Assembly: GCA_022825235.1 (NCBI GenBank) | Contig: JAJDYI010000035.1 | Location: 1-64,000, forward strand | Reading direction: 5' to 3' | DNA length: 64,000 bases | Source of the DNA: Alphaproteobacteria bacterium | GTDB taxonomy: Bacteria > Pseudomonadota > Alphaproteobacteria > TMED109 | In this document: positions 15,969 to 26,054 of the stretch, in pieces | How positions within the stretch are numbered: the first letter of the stretch is position 1 | Layout of the letters: the number at the start of each line of letters is the position of its first letter | Made by a program: the position numbers and the translations under genes | The notes under the pieces: generated by a model | What the model saw: the letters and a program-made list of their open reading frames with translations, nothing else | Told to the model about the DNA's origin: nothing | Database searches by the model: none

Positions 15969-17428
15969 ATACGCCGCTGACGACCGGCGCCACCGTCCTG
16001 GTAGGCGACGACGACGCGGCCATCCGGACCGTGGTCCGGCGGGCGCTGCACCGGCACGGTTTCGCCGCCCGTGACACCGGCGACATGGGGGAACTCTGGT
16101 CCTGGATCAGCGCCGGGGCGGGCGATCTCGTCATCACCGACGTGGCGATGCCGTCCGGTAACGGGCTCGACCTGCTGCCCCGGGTCCGGAAAATCCGCCC
16201 CGATCTCCCGGTCATCGTGATCAGCGCGCGCTCGACGATGCTGACGGCCCTGCGCGCGGGAGAACGCGGGGCCTTCGAGTATTTCCCGAAACCGTTCGAT
16301 CTGGACGAACTGGTGACAACGGTTCGGCGTGCCATCGCCGAAACCCGCGTGCCGTCGCCGTCGGCTGCCGACTCGTCGCCCGACGATCTGCCGATGGTCG
16401 GCCGGTCAGCCGCCATGCAGCGCGTGTACCGGGTGGTCGCGCGCGTCGTGAACACCAACCTCACGGTGCTCGTACTGGGCGAATCGGGGACCGGCAAGGA
16501 ACTCGTCGCCCGGGCGCTGCACGACTTCAGTCCGCGCCGGGCACGCCCGTTTGTCGCGCTCAACATGGCGGCCATCCCGCGCGACCTGATCGAGAGCGAG
16601 TTGTTCGGGCATGAACGGGGCGCGTTCACCGGCGCCCACCGGGCGTCGGCAGGCCGCTTTCGGCAGGCCGAAGGCGGCACCCTGTTTCTCGACGAGATCG
16701 GGGACATGCCGCCGGACGCACAGACCCGCCTGCTTCGCGTGCTGCAGGAAGGCGAGTTCAACCCGGTAGGGGGAATGACCCCGGTTCAGGCAGATGTCCG
16801 CATCGTGGCCGCCACGCATCGGGATTTGGGCGCCTTGGTGCGCGAGGGCCTCTTCCGGGAGGATCTGTACTACCGGCTGAACGTGGTCCCGATCCGCATG
16901 CCGCCGCTCAGGGACCGGCTCGAGGATCTTCCCCTGCTGACCCGGCATCTTCTCGCCCGCGCCGCAGAGGACGGGATGGAGCCCAAGCGGATCTCGGAAG
17001 AGGCGCTGACCCGACTGGCCGAGCACACGTGGCCCGGAAACGTCCGCGAGCTGGAGAATCTCCTGCGGCGAATGGTGGTGCTGACGGCCGGCGACGTCAT
17101 CAGCACGGACACCGTGGCGGAAGAACTGGGCGGGGCGGACCAGACACCGGTCCGGGCGGACACCGAGGGCTCCACGCTGGGGGCCAGCGTGGAGCGCCAC
17201 CTGCACCGCTATTTCGCAGCGCACGGTGACGCCCTGCCGCCGGCAGGGCTGTACAAGCGGTTCGTGCAAGAGGTCGAACGGCCGTTGATCGTGCGAACCC
17301 TGCGCGCGACCGGCGGGAACCAGATCCGGGCCGCGGAACTGCTGGGCATCAACCGCAACACGCTCCGCAAGAAGATCCGGGACCTCGACCTCCGGGCCCT
17401 GCCGCGGCGGCGGCGAGCGTCCGAATGA
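15965..17428 (+). CDS. ntrC: Nitrogen-regulation response regulator NtrC, CTG start
   Basis: Sigma-54 activator of about 487 residues: a receiver domain with the acidic pocket in [10 protein letters not shown], the phosphorylated aspartate in LVITDVAMP and lysine in FPKPFD; an AAA+ domain with Walker A GESGTGKE, the sigma-54 loop GAFTGA and Walker B LFLDEIGD; and a C-terminal Fis-type helix-turn-helix ([18 protein letters not shown]). The first ATG or GTG in frame (GTG 16031) would delete the acidic pocket. In frame before it only CTG codons can start the domain. The CTG at 15965 overlaps the ntrB stop (CTGA) and has GGCGGAG 8 bases upstream, so it is the best start; CTG 15977 is the alternative. 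Confidence 0.9.
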   Translation: MNTPLTTGATVLVGDDDAAIRTVVRRALHRHGFAARDTGDMGELWSWISAGAGDLVITDVAMPSGNGLDLLPRVRKIRPDLPVIVISARSTMLTALRAGERGAFEYFPKPFDLDELVTTVRRAIAETRVPSPSAADSSPDDLPMVGRSAAMQRVYRVVARVVNTNLTVLVLGESGTGKELVARALHDFSPRRARPFVALNMAAIPRDLIESELFGHERGAFTGAHRASAGRFRQAEGGTLFLDEIGDMPPDAQTRLLRVLQEGEFNPVGGMTPVQADVRIVAATHRDLGALVREGLFREDLYYRLNVVPIRMPPLRDRLEDLPLLTRHLLARAAEDGMEPKRISEEALTRLAEHTWPGNVRELENLLRRMVVLTAGDVISTDTVAEELGGADQTPVRADTEGSTLGASVERHLHRYFAAHGDALPPAGLYKRFVQEVERPLIVRTLRATGGNQIRAAELLGINRNTLRKKIRDLDLRALPRRRRASE

Positions 17429-19635
17429 CCACCACCGCGTTCACCTGGACGCCGCTGCGGACCCGTATCCGACGGCTGGCGGGCAACAAGCGGGTCAAGC
17501 TGTGGATGGCCTGGACCCTTGCGCTCACCGGTGCGGTGCTGGGCGTCGTCACCTTCGCGGTCCTGACCCCGAGCGCCGATTCGGATCCCGACCTGATCCT
17601 CTCCCTGTTGTACGCCGACCTGATCGTCCTCATCCTGCTGACGCTGATCCTCGCGCGCCGGGTGGTGCTGCTCTGGGTACGCCGGCGGCGAGCGCAACCG
17701 GGCGCACGCCTGCATGTCCAGCTGGTTGCCGCATTCAGCCTGCTGGCTGCCACGCCGGCGATCATCGTGGCCGCCGGGGCAGCCGGGTTCTTCACGATCG
17801 GCATCCAGGGCTGGTTCTCGGAGCGGGTCTCCTCGGCGCTGACGCATTCGCTGGCCGTGGCGGATGCCTACTACGAGGACCACCGGAAGCTCGTGCTCGC
17901 CGACGTGCTGTGGATCGCCAACGGTCTCGCCCGTGCACCGTCCGAGAGTCGCCTGGAGACGGCGACGCTCGACCAGCTGGTGACCGAGCGCGGGATTGCG
18001 GAAGCGCTCGTGCTCCGCTCGGACGGGCAGATCCTGGCGCGGAGCTCCCTGAGCCTGCTGCTGGCCTTCGACCAGCTCCCCGCCGGGGCGCTCCAGCGGG
18101 CGCTGCAGGGCGAGACCGTCGTCTTCCAGATTCGCGGCGGCGACCGGGTGCGGGCCCTGGCACCGCTCACCGGGCTCGCTGACCAGCTCCTTTACGTGGG
18201 CCGCTACATCGACACGAACGTGCTCCGCAACATCGATGCCGTGCGCACGGCAGTGGGGGAGTACCAGCTGGCGGAACGCGAGCGTGCCAGCCTGCACATC
18301 ACCTTCACGATGGTCTTCATCGCGGTGGCCGTGCTGCTGGTGGCCGTGGCGGCCTGGATCGGGTTCCAGGTCGCCAACCGGTTTGCCGGTCCGATTTCGG
18401 AACTGGTTCATGCCGCCAACCGGGTGCGCGACGGCGACCTGAGCGCCCGCGTGCGCGAAGAGGGGCAAAGCGGCGAACTCATGCTGCTGCTCCGCGCGTT
18501 CAACCGGATGACGGGCCAGATCGAGGATCAGCGCTACGAACTGGTTGCCACCAACCGTGAACTCGACACCCGCCGGCGCTTCACGGAAGCGGTCCTGGCC
18601 GGAGTCAGCGCCGGGGTCGTTGCGGTGGATTCGCGCGGGGTGATCTTCCTCTCCAACCACTCCGCATCCGACCTTCTCGGCATGCCCGAGGATTCGCTTA
18701 CGGGACAGCCCTTTGCCGACGCCATTCCCGCGATGTCGGACCTCTTCCAAAAGGCCGTCATCCACCCCACCCAGGTCAATCAGGACCAGGTCATGGTCGT
18801 CCGCGGCGGCCAGCAGCGCATCCTCCTGGTCAGGGTGAACGCCGCGACCCGGGACACCCGCGTACAGGGCTATGTCGTTACGTTCGACGACATGACGGAA
18901 CGCATTCTCGCCCAGCGGGCTGCTGCCTGGCGGGGGGTGGCCCGACGCATCGCCCACGAGGTGCGCAACCCGCTGACCCCGATTCGGCTCGCCGCCGAAC
19001 GCCTCAAGCGCCGCTATGCCGGGGAAGTGCAGACGGATCCGGCGGTCTTCGAGTCGTGCATCGATACCATCGTCCGCCAGGTCGTGGAAATGACACGCAT
19101 GGTCGACGAGTTCTCGGAGTTCGCGCGGATGCCGCCTCCGGCCCTGCGGCGGGTCGACATGGTCGCCCTGATCAATGGCGTCCAGGCCATCAATGACACG
19201 GCGCACGCCGACATCAGGGTCAGTGCACGCGTCCCCGACCTCCCGGTCTACGTCCTCTGCGATCCGAGCCAGATGGACCGGGCGCTCGGCAACCTGGTCC
19301 AGAACGCCGTGCAGGCGATCCAGGGTCGCCGCGACAGCGGGCCCGCGACGGGCAACATCGAGATCCTCCTCGAAGCCACCGCCGATGGGGATACCTACCG
19401 GGTGGCAGTGGAAGACGACGGGGGCGGATTTCCCGACGACTTCCTGGACCGCGCGACCGAGCCCTATGTCACCACGCGCCGCGGCGGGACCGGCCTTGGA
19501 CTGGCGATCGTCCGCCGCATCGTCGAGGATCAGGGCGGGCGGATCAGCCTCGCCAACACGGATCGGGGCGCCCGCGTGGTACTGACCCTTCCGTGTGCGC
19601 CTTCGACACCGACCTCGCCAGCCGTGGCCGCCTGA
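17425..19635 (+). CDS. ntrY: Transmembrane nitrogen sensor histidine kinase NtrY
   Basis: Membrane histidine kinase of 736 residues and partner of NtrX. Hydrophobic segments lie near 27-48, 60-82 and 98-122, then a periplasmic region, then a further segment near 290-316. A HAMP domain (about 317-370), a PAS domain (380-490), the H-box [20 protein letters not shown] and the ATPase motifs [20 protein letters not shown] and GTGLGLAIV follow. It overlaps ntrC by 4 bases. NtrY/NtrX systems in alphaproteobacteria affect nitrogen use, redox response and envelope functions. Confidence 0.94.
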   Translation: MTTTAFTWTPLRTRIRRLAGNKRVKLWMAWTLALTGAVLGVVTFAVLTPSADSDPDLILSLLYADLIVLILLTLILARRVVLLWVRRRRAQPGARLHVQLVAAFSLLAATPAIIVAAGAAGFFTIGIQGWFSERVSSALTHSLAVADAYYEDHRKLVLADVLWIANGLARAPSESRLETATLDQLVTERGIAEALVLRSDGQILARSSLSLLLAFDQLPAGALQRALQGETVVFQIRGGDRVRALAPLTGLADQLLYVGRYIDTNVLRNIDAVRTAVGEYQLAERERASLHITFTMVFIAVAVLLVAVAAWIGFQVANRFAGPISELVHAANRVRDGDLSARVREEGQSGELMLLLRAFNRMTGQIEDQRYELVATNRELDTRRRFTEAVLAGVSAGVVAVDSRGVIFLSNHSASDLLGMPEDSLTGQPFADAIPAMSDLFQKAVIHPTQVNQDQVMVVRGGQQRILLVRVNAATRDTRVQGYVVTFDDMTERILAQRAAAWRGVARRIAHEVRNPLTPIRLAAERLKRRYAGEVQTDPAVFESCIDTIVRQVVEMTRMVDEFSEFARMPPPALRRVDMVALINGVQAINDTAHADIRVSARVPDLPVYVLCDPSQMDRALGNLVQNAVQAIQGRRDSGPATGNIEILLEATADGDTYRVAVEDDGGGFPDDFLDRATEPYVTTRRGGTGLGLAIVRRIVEDQGGRISLANTDRGARVVLTLPCAPSTPTSPAVAA

Positions 19636-19640
19636 TCACC

Positions 19641-21074
19641 ATGGCCACCGCGCGCAAGCGTTCGAAGCCCGCCAACTGGAAGGGCGAGGTCCTGGTCGTC
19701 GACGACGAGCCGGACATCTGCGGAGCCGTGCAGGACCTGCTGCAGGATGAGGGGTACAGCACCCGAACGGCCAACGATACGGACAGCGCACTGGCGGCCC
19801 TTGCGGAACGGGTGCCGTCACTGGTGCTGCTCGATATCTGGCTTCGCAACGGCGAACGGGAGGGCATCGACCTCCTGAAGACCATCGGCAGTCGCTTCCG
19901 CGGCCTCCCGGTCGTGATGATCAGTGGCCATGGATCGGTCCGAACGGCGGTCGACGCCATGAACCTCGGGGCCGTCGACTTTCTCGAAAAACCGTTCGAC
20001 AGCGGACTGCTGCTGCACGTGATCGGGCGGAGCCTGGAAACCCAGCAGCTCCGGCGCGAAAACGCCGCCCTGGTGGACCGGACCGGGGCCACGGACGTGA
20101 TCGTGGGGAATGCGCCTGCCATCCGAGCCCTCAAGAACGCGATCGCGAGGGTGGCGACCACCAACAGCCGGGTCCTGATCACCGGTGCGCCCGGCTCCGG
20201 CAAGGAGACCGCCGCCCGGGCCATTCATGGTCAGTCGCACCGTCGCAGTGCCCCGTTCGTGGTGATGAATGCACCGCGCACCGCGGCCGACCGGTTCGAG
20301 GAGGAGCTGTTCGGCCGGGAGGATGAAGACGGGCGGGTGCTGCGCGTCGGCCTGCTCGAGCAGGCGCATGGCGGAACGATGTTTGTGGACGAAGTCGCCG
20401 AGATGTCCATGGACGCCCAGGCATGGTTGCTGCGGGCACTCCAGAATCCCAGCTTCACGCGCGTCGGCGGGCAAACACCGGTCAAGGTCGATGTCCGCGT
20501 GATCGCGTCGACCAGCGTGGATCCCGAGACCTACATCCGTCAGGGCCGGCTGTCGGCCAGCCTCTACTACCGAATCAATGTCGTGCCGATCCGCGTCCCG
20601 TCCCTCGCCGAACGGCGCGAGGACATTCCGGCGCTGGCTCGGCACTGCATGGCACAATGCGCGCGGGCCCTCGGGCGACCGCCGCGCCCCATCGACGCCG
20701 AAGCCGAAGCCCGGTTGCAGGCCCATAACTGGCAGGGCAATGTCCGCCAGCTCCGGAACGTGATCGAACGTGTCCTGATCCTGGCACCGGATTCAGAGGC
20801 CAGCCCGGTGCGCGCCTCCATGCTGCCGGACGATGTGCTCTACGAACGCGGAGAAACTGGCGGAGGATTTGGCGCCGACCCGATCATGAGCCACCCGCTG
20901 AAGACCGCCCGGGAACAGTTCGAGCGGCAGTACCTGTCTTCCCAGCTCGCACGTTTTGGCGGAAATATCACGCGCACGGCGGCCTTTGTCGGCATGGAAC
21001 GGACGTCACTGCACCGTAAACTTCGGCTGCTGGGCATCTCTGACGAGAGCGGCCCCAAGCAGGAGGCGCCGTGA
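19641..21074 (+). CDS. ntrX: Response regulator NtrX lacking the GAFTGA loop
   Basis: NtrC-family regulator of about 477 residues. The receiver domain shows VLVVDDEPDI, LVLLDIWLR and FLEKPFD. The AAA+ core has a Walker A variant, GAPGSGKE, and Walker B MFVDEVAE. A Fis-type helix-turn-helix ends the protein (ITRTAAFVGMERTSLHRKL). The sigma-54 contact loop GAFTGA is absent: the sequence after EELFGRED passes straight to LLEQAHGG. This is known for alphaproteobacterial NtrX, which can act without sigma-54. The ATG at 19641 lies 5 bases after the ntrY stop; a longer reading from 19593 overlaps ntrY and is less likely. Confidence 0.93.
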   Translation: MATARKRSKPANWKGEVLVVDDEPDICGAVQDLLQDEGYSTRTANDTDSALAALAERVPSLVLLDIWLRNGEREGIDLLKTIGSRFRGLPVVMISGHGSVRTAVDAMNLGAVDFLEKPFDSGLLLHVIGRSLETQQLRRENAALVDRTGATDVIVGNAPAIRALKNAIARVATTNSRVLITGAPGSGKETAARAIHGQSHRRSAPFVVMNAPRTAADRFEEELFGREDEDGRVLRVGLLEQAHGGTMFVDEVAEMSMDAQAWLLRALQNPSFTRVGGQTPVKVDVRVIASTSVDPETYIRQGRLSASLYYRINVVPIRVPSLAERREDIPALARHCMAQCARALGRPPRPIDAEAEARLQAHNWQGNVRQLRNVIERVLILAPDSEASPVRASMLPDDVLYERGETGGGFGADPIMSHPLKTAREQFERQYLSSQLARFGGNITRTAAFVGMERTSLHRKLRLLGISDESGPKQEAP

Positions 21075-22462
21075 ACGAGGACGCCCAGTTCCGCGCGATC
21101 GTCTGCGGGGCCGGCGAGGTCGGCCGCAGCATCGCCCAGCACCTCGCCGAAGAGGAAGCGGCCGCAGTCACGCTGATCGCCCAGGAAGCCGAACTTCTAG
21201 ACCGCGCGCGCCGGGACACCGCCGGGATCGAAACCCTCCGCGGGCATCCGGCGCATCCGCCGGTGCTGCGCGAAGCGGGCGCCGACAACGCAAACCTGCT
21301 GGTGGCTGTCACCCGGAGTGACGAAATCAACATGGTTGCCTGCCAGGTGGCACACAGCGTGTTCTCCATTCGGACCCGCATCGCGCGCGTCAGCAATCCG
21401 GCCTACCAGGAGGAGGACTGGCCGCAACTGTACGGTCGTAATGATCTCCCGGCGGAAATCATCGTGCCGGAACGGGAGGTGGCGATCGCGCTGTCCCGGC
21501 TGGTCGCGCTGCCGGGAGCAAGCGACGCTGTTGGCTTCGTGGGCGGCCGGGTCCAGCTCATCGGGATGAAGCTCGATCACCAGACGCCCGTCCTCTCGCA
21601 CCCGCTCCGTGAGCTGACCGAGCTGTTCCCGGAACTCCACGCCCGGGTCGTCTACATCGTGCGCGATGGTCGCGGCATCGTGCCGAGGAAGGACGAGACG
21701 CTGGCCGTGGGCGACGAGGTCTTTGTCGTCACCGAAGCCAACCGCGTCAATCGCGTGCTGCGGTCATTCGGCCGGGAAATCGGGGCGCCAAGACGCATCC
21801 TGATCGTCGGTGGCGGCAATCTTGGCCGGCTGGTGGCGCAGCGGATCGCGAAGCAGGAGTCGGCCGAAGGTGTGACGGTGCTCGAGGCCGACCCGAACAT
21901 CGCCCAACAGGCCGACGAGATTCTCGACGGAATGAAGGTGCTGCTCGGCGATCCCCGTGACGACGGAGTCCTGGAAGAGGCCGGAGTCAACGATGCGGCC
22001 ATGCTCCTCGCGCTGACCGAGAACGACGAGGTCAACACCCTCGTATCGGCGCTGGCCAAGCAGAAGGGCTGCCCGTATGCGGCCACCGTCACGCACGACA
22101 ACAAGTACGGGTCCTTGCTGAGCCAGCTCGGGATCGACCAAGCCATCGTCCCCCGATCCGCGACGGTATCGAAAATCCTGCGATGGGTCCGGCGCGGCCG
22201 GGTCCAGGCGGTCCATACCCTGCACGACGGCCGCGCGGAGGTCATGGACTACGAAGCGCTCGACACCTCCAACATCGCCGGCACGTCGCTCCGCAGCCTG
22301 AAGCTGGATTCCGACATCGCCATCGGCGCCATCGTGCGGGACGGCGAAGTGATCCTGCCGGTGGGAGATACCGTGATCCGCCCGGGGGACCGGGTCATCG
22401 TTCTGGTGACGCACGAAAAGGTACAGGTGCTCGAGGCTGCATTCGGAACCGCCAAGCTCTAA
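21071..22462 (+). CDS. trkA: Potassium-uptake regulatory subunit TrkA
   Basis: Peripheral membrane protein of 463 residues that binds NAD and gates the TrkH potassium channel. It has two RCK halves, each with a Rossmann motif: CGAGEVGRSIAQHL near 15 and IVGGGNLGRLVAQRI near 240. Each is followed by a TrkA-C domain (about 140-225 and 370-455). The GTG start overlaps the ntrX stop (GTGA), and the stop is directly followed by the GTG of trkH. TrkA after NtrX is the usual order in alphaproteobacteria. Confidence 0.95.
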   Translation: MNEDAQFRAIVCGAGEVGRSIAQHLAEEEAAAVTLIAQEAELLDRARRDTAGIETLRGHPAHPPVLREAGADNANLLVAVTRSDEINMVACQVAHSVFSIRTRIARVSNPAYQEEDWPQLYGRNDLPAEIIVPEREVAIALSRLVALPGASDAVGFVGGRVQLIGMKLDHQTPVLSHPLRELTELFPELHARVVYIVRDGRGIVPRKDETLAVGDEVFVVTEANRVNRVLRSFGREIGAPRRILIVGGGNLGRLVAQRIAKQESAEGVTVLEADPNIAQQADEILDGMKVLLGDPRDDGVLEEAGVNDAAMLLALTENDEVNTLVSALAKQKGCPYAATVTHDNKYGSLLSQLGIDQAIVPRSATVSKILRWVRRGRVQAVHTLHDGRAEVMDYEALDTSNIAGTSLRSLKLDSDIAIGAIVRDGEVILPVGDTVIRPGDRVIVLVTHEKVQVLEAAFGTAKL

Positions 22463-23845
22463 GTGGTACCTGCCTTCATTTCACGATCGCTGGCTTTGGC
22501 GCTGGGCACCGAAGGTCTGCTCGCCGGCCTGGTCGGGATCTGGGCATGGTTCGCAGGGCTCCCCTCGGCCGGCGGATTTCTGCTCCTGGCCGCCGGTACG
22601 GTGTTTGTCAGCGGCGGCGTCCTCCTGGCAACCCGCAGGCGAGGGCACGACTGGACGCGACGGACGGCGCTGCTCAGCGCGGCGGCATGCTGGGGGGGCT
22701 TGTCGGTCGGTGGGCTGGTGCCGTTCTGGGTCGCCGGTGCAGAACCCTACGCGGCGCTGTTCGATTCCGTCTCCGCCGTGACCACCACCGGTTACTGGTC
22801 GCCCCAGTCCGGCGGCGCCGATCCGGCCCTGGTGCTGTGGCGGGCCGTACTGCAGTGGATCGGCGGGCTTGCGACGCTACTGCTGGCAGCCGTCGTGTTC
22901 CTTCCGGCCGGGCTCGGCGGCGCGGCGCCTGCGGTCACGGGGGAAGCGGCAGGGGGCAGCCCCTTTGCGCGCTCGGCGTTCCGCGGAATCACGGGCACCT
23001 ACGCGTTACTGACGGTGCTGTGCATGTTCCTGCTCGGCTCCGGCGGAGCGGGAGCACTCGACAGCGTTCTCTACGCCCTGTCGGCGATTGCTACCGGTGG
23101 TGATCCAAAGGGGTATCCCTCGCTGGTCCCAGGGGCGGGCACGCAAATGATCCTGGGCATCTTCATGCTTGTGGGCGCCCTGTGGTTTCCGGGCAGACCC
23201 GATCGACACCGTCCGTCCCTGACGGCGCTGGTCCGGAGCCGCGAAACACTTCTGCTGGCCGCGCTGATGACGGCGGGCATCGGATTTGCCTGGCTGGTGG
23301 TGCCGGAGACCGGCCTGGTCGACAGCTTCTTCCTCACCGCATCACTGCTCAGTACCTCCGGCATCGTGACCGAGGCCCGTGACCCCGCGGTTACGCCGCT
23401 GCTGGCATTGGCGGTCATTGGCGGCTCGGTGGCCGGGGCCGCCGGCGGGCTCCGCCTGCGCCGCGCCTGGCTCCTCGGCGCGATCATTTGGAACGAACTG
23501 AACCGCGGTGCACAGCCACATGAGGTCCGGACTCTCCGCTATGCCGGGCGGGCGGCGGAACCGGGGCTGATCCCGGCCCTGTTCGCATTCGCAGTCCTGT
23601 GGTTCAGCGCCTGCGCCGGATTGGCAGCACTCCTGTCCGTGACCGGCGTGAGCGCCGAAGACGCCATCCTGGGGGCGGTCGCGGCGCTCACCAATACGGG
23701 CCCGGGCATGTCCACGCTCGTCGGCGCCACTGCCGGGCCGACGGATTCCTTCGGCACCGCGGTGCTGATGGCCGGGATGCTGCTTGGGCGACTCGAAATC
23801 ATTGCCCTGGTCGCCGTGCTCAGTCCCTCCTTCTGGACCCGATAG
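22463..23845 (+). CDS. trkH: Potassium transporter TrkH family
   Basis: Polytopic membrane protein of 460 residues, about ten to twelve hydrophobic segments, forming the potassium-conducting subunit with TrkA. The selectivity-filter P-loops have the form T-T-G-Y, T-G-G, S-G or T-G: SAVTTTGYWSP, AIATGGDP, LLSTSGIVT and ALTNTGPGM. The first base of its GTG follows the trkA TAA directly, so the two are translated together. It is slightly short of E. coli TrkH (483). Confidence 0.9.
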   Translation: MVPAFISRSLALALGTEGLLAGLVGIWAWFAGLPSAGGFLLLAAGTVFVSGGVLLATRRRGHDWTRRTALLSAAACWGGLSVGGLVPFWVAGAEPYAALFDSVSAVTTTGYWSPQSGGADPALVLWRAVLQWIGGLATLLLAAVVFLPAGLGGAAPAVTGEAAGGSPFARSAFRGITGTYALLTVLCMFLLGSGGAGALDSVLYALSAIATGGDPKGYPSLVPGAGTQMILGIFMLVGALWFPGRPDRHRPSLTALVRSRETLLLAALMTAGIGFAWLVVPETGLVDSFFLTASLLSTSGIVTEARDPAVTPLLALAVIGGSVAGAAGGLRLRRAWLLGAIIWNELNRGAQPHEVRTLRYAGRAAEPGLIPALFAFAVLWFSACAGLAALLSVTGVSAEDAILGAVAALTNTGPGMSTLVGATAGPTDSFGTAVLMAGMLLGRLEIIALVAVLSPSFWTR

Positions 23846-23856
23846 ACCACGGATGG

Positions 23857-23879
23857 CCCGGCGTCGGCCCGTCGCCGGG
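23857..23879 (+). terminator. Possible terminator after trkH
   Basis: CCCGGCG (23857-23863) and CGCCGGG (23873-23879) form a perfect 7-bp stem around a 9-base loop, 12 bases after the trkH stop. There is no T-tract, so Rho-independent termination is uncertain. The remainder to 24141 holds no recognised gene. Confidence 0.35.
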
Positions 23880-24141
23880 GCATGCATGGAGCAAGCGTGC
23901 TCGGTCTCGTGTCTCACCGAGCTGTTTCCCTCCGCGACCGCCCGACCATCGTCCTGACGGGCCGCGAAACCAGACGGCCGGCAACCGGGCCATCGACCCG
24001 GCGGTCTGCCCGCCAGCAAGCGTCATGACGATGGATCGCATTCCCAAATGACCTAAATCATGGATACGTACAGAACGTGACAATTGCTGGACGAATGAGC
24101 GGCCGGCCGTTAGGTTCACCGCGTCTTGAGACAGGTTGTAG

Positions 24142-24783
24142 ATGGAACAATCTTTGGGCAGGACTGCGCTATCCGCGTGCACGCGCCCCAACCACTCCGA
24201 TGCCGATGAGAAGCGCACCGTACTGGTGTTCTGTGGTTCCAGGGAAGGCAGGAATCCCAAGTTTGCTCAGGAGGCCCGCCGGTTGGGACGACGACTGGGC
24301 GAAGCAGGCTACGGCATCGTCACCGGCGGCTCGCAGCACGGGCTGATGGGGGCCGTGACCAACGGCGCCCTGGAAGCAGGGGTCCTGACCACCGGATTTG
24401 TCCCCGTCTACATAGCGTCGATGCAGGAGACGCATTCGGCCCTGGAACGGACCGTCGTCGTGGATTCGCTGGCCGACCGCAAGACCATGATGTTCAACGC
24501 GTCCGACATCTGCGTGGCCCTCCCCGGCGCAATCGGGACCATGGACGAAATCATGGAAACGCTGGTGCTGCGGGAACTCAAGCAGCATCCGCGTCCCGTC
24601 GTGGTGGTCGACATCGACCGCTACTGGGAGCCCATGTTCACGATGCTGGAACGCATGGTCGAACAAGAGTTTCTTCCGGACATTCTTGATTCCATCGTAG
24701 TCAAGGTGGACTCCGCCGAGGCAGCCGTGCAAGCGGTCAGCGAGCAGCTCGCAACGCCGGTATCAGTGGCGCACGGCGGCTGA
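24142..24783 (+). CDS. LOG-family Rossmann-fold protein (TIGR00730)
   Basis: A 213-residue protein of the LOG (lysine decarboxylase-like) family. Characterised members release adenine or cytokinin bases from nucleoside 5'-monophosphates. The family features are [26 protein letters not shown], the SLADRKTMM helix with its conserved arginine and lysine, and the nucleotide loop [15 protein letters not shown], here PGAIGT instead of PGGxGT. Whether the variant keeps phosphoribohydrolase activity is unknown. It lies 46 bases upstream of icd on the same strand. The ribosome site is weak, so a start further in is possible. Confidence 0.8.
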   Translation: MEQSLGRTALSACTRPNHSDADEKRTVLVFCGSREGRNPKFAQEARRLGRRLGEAGYGIVTGGSQHGLMGAVTNGALEAGVLTTGFVPVYIASMQETHSALERTVVVDSLADRKTMMFNASDICVALPGAIGTMDEIMETLVLRELKQHPRPVVVVDIDRYWEPMFTMLERMVEQEFLPDILDSIVVKVDSAEAAVQAVSEQLATPVSVAHGG

Positions 24784-24829
24784 GCGCCGTCGCCAGTCTT
24801 TCATTTCCCACATTTGGAGCACGCATTCC

Positions 24830-26041
24830 GTGAGCAAAATCAAGGTCGCATCCCCTCTGGTCGAACTCGAAGGGGACGAAATGACCCGGATCATCTGGGA
24901 AATGATCCGGGAACGTCTAATTCTCCCCCATCTCGACGTCGACCTCGTGACCTACGACCTGCACGTCAAGAGCCGCGATCAAACCGACGACCGCGTGACG
25001 GTGGAAGCGGCACACGCCATTCGCGAGCACGGCGTCGGCATCAAGTGCGCGACGATCACGCCGGACGAGGACCGGGTGAAGGAATTCGGCCTCAAGAAGA
25101 TGTGGCGTTCTCCGAACGGAACCATCCGCAATATCCTCGGGGGCACGGTATTTCGCGAGCCCATCATTTTCCGCAACATCCCGCGGTACGTGCCTGGCTG
25201 GACCAAGCCGATCATCATCGGTCGCCATGCATTCGGTGACCAGTACCGCGCCACAGAATTGCGGGTCCCCGGCCCGGGCCGCCTGGTGATGCGCTTCGAA
25301 CCGGACGGGCGGGAGCCGCCGACCGAAACCGAGGTCTTCCGGTTCCACGAGGCCGGTATTGCCCTCGGAATGTACAACCTCGACGAATCCATCCGCGGCT
25401 TCGCGAGGGCATGCCTGCGGTACGGGCTCAATCTCAAGATGCCCGTCTACCTTTCGACCAAGAACACCATTCTGAAACAGTATGACGGGCGGTTTCGGGA
25501 TGTCTTCCAGGAAGTGTTCGACTCCGAATTCGCCGATGCGTTCGCGGAAGCGGGCCTGGAGTACGGTCATCGTCTGATCGACGATCTTGTGGCCAGTGCG
25601 GTCAAGTGGGAAGGCGGGTTCGTCTGGGCCTGCAAAAACTATGACGGCGACGTGCAATCCGACCTCGTGGCCCAGGGCTTCGGATCCCTCGGCCTCATGA
25701 CCTCGGTGCTGATGACGCCCGACGGGCAAACGATCGAGGCGGAGGCCGCCCACGGCACCGTGACCCGTCACTACCGGGCCTACCAGAGGGGCGAGGCGAC
25801 CTCGACCAACCCGATCGCATCGATTTTCGCCTGGACCCGGGGGCTGTGGCACCGCGGGCGATTTGATGACACGCCCGACGTGCAGAAGTTCGCCGAAACG
25901 CTGGAGAACGTGTGCCAGGCTACGGTCGAGTCCGGCAAAATGACCAAGGATCTGGCCCTGCTCGTCGGTCCGGACCAGGGCTGGCTCGAAACCGAACCGT
26001 TCCTCAACGCGATCGCAGACAACCTACGGGACGCGCTCTGA
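24830..26041 (+). CDS. icd: Isocitrate dehydrogenase (NADP+)
   Basis: Citric-acid-cycle enzyme of 403 residues that oxidises isocitrate to 2-oxoglutarate. It is the eukaryote-like homodimeric form common in alphaproteobacteria: [18 protein letters not shown] near the start, [18 protein letters not shown] for substrate binding, [20 protein letters not shown] with the metal aspartates, and [12 protein letters not shown] for NADP. The GTG at 24830 has GGAG 11 bases upstream. It converges on alaS with a gap of only 13 bases. Confidence 0.97.
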   Translation: MSKIKVASPLVELEGDEMTRIIWEMIRERLILPHLDVDLVTYDLHVKSRDQTDDRVTVEAAHAIREHGVGIKCATITPDEDRVKEFGLKKMWRSPNGTIRNILGGTVFREPIIFRNIPRYVPGWTKPIIIGRHAFGDQYRATELRVPGPGRLVMRFEPDGREPPTETEVFRFHEAGIALGMYNLDESIRGFARACLRYGLNLKMPVYLSTKNTILKQYDGRFRDVFQEVFDSEFADAFAEAGLEYGHRLIDDLVASAVKWEGGFVWACKNYDGDVQSDLVAQGFGSLGLMTSVLMTPDGQTIEAEAAHGTVTRHYRAYQRGEATSTNPIASIFAWTRGLWHRGRFDDTPDVQKFAETLENVCQATVESGKMTKDLALLVGPDQGWLETEPFLNAIADNLRDAL

Positions 26042-26054
26042 ACCGCCGATCCGC

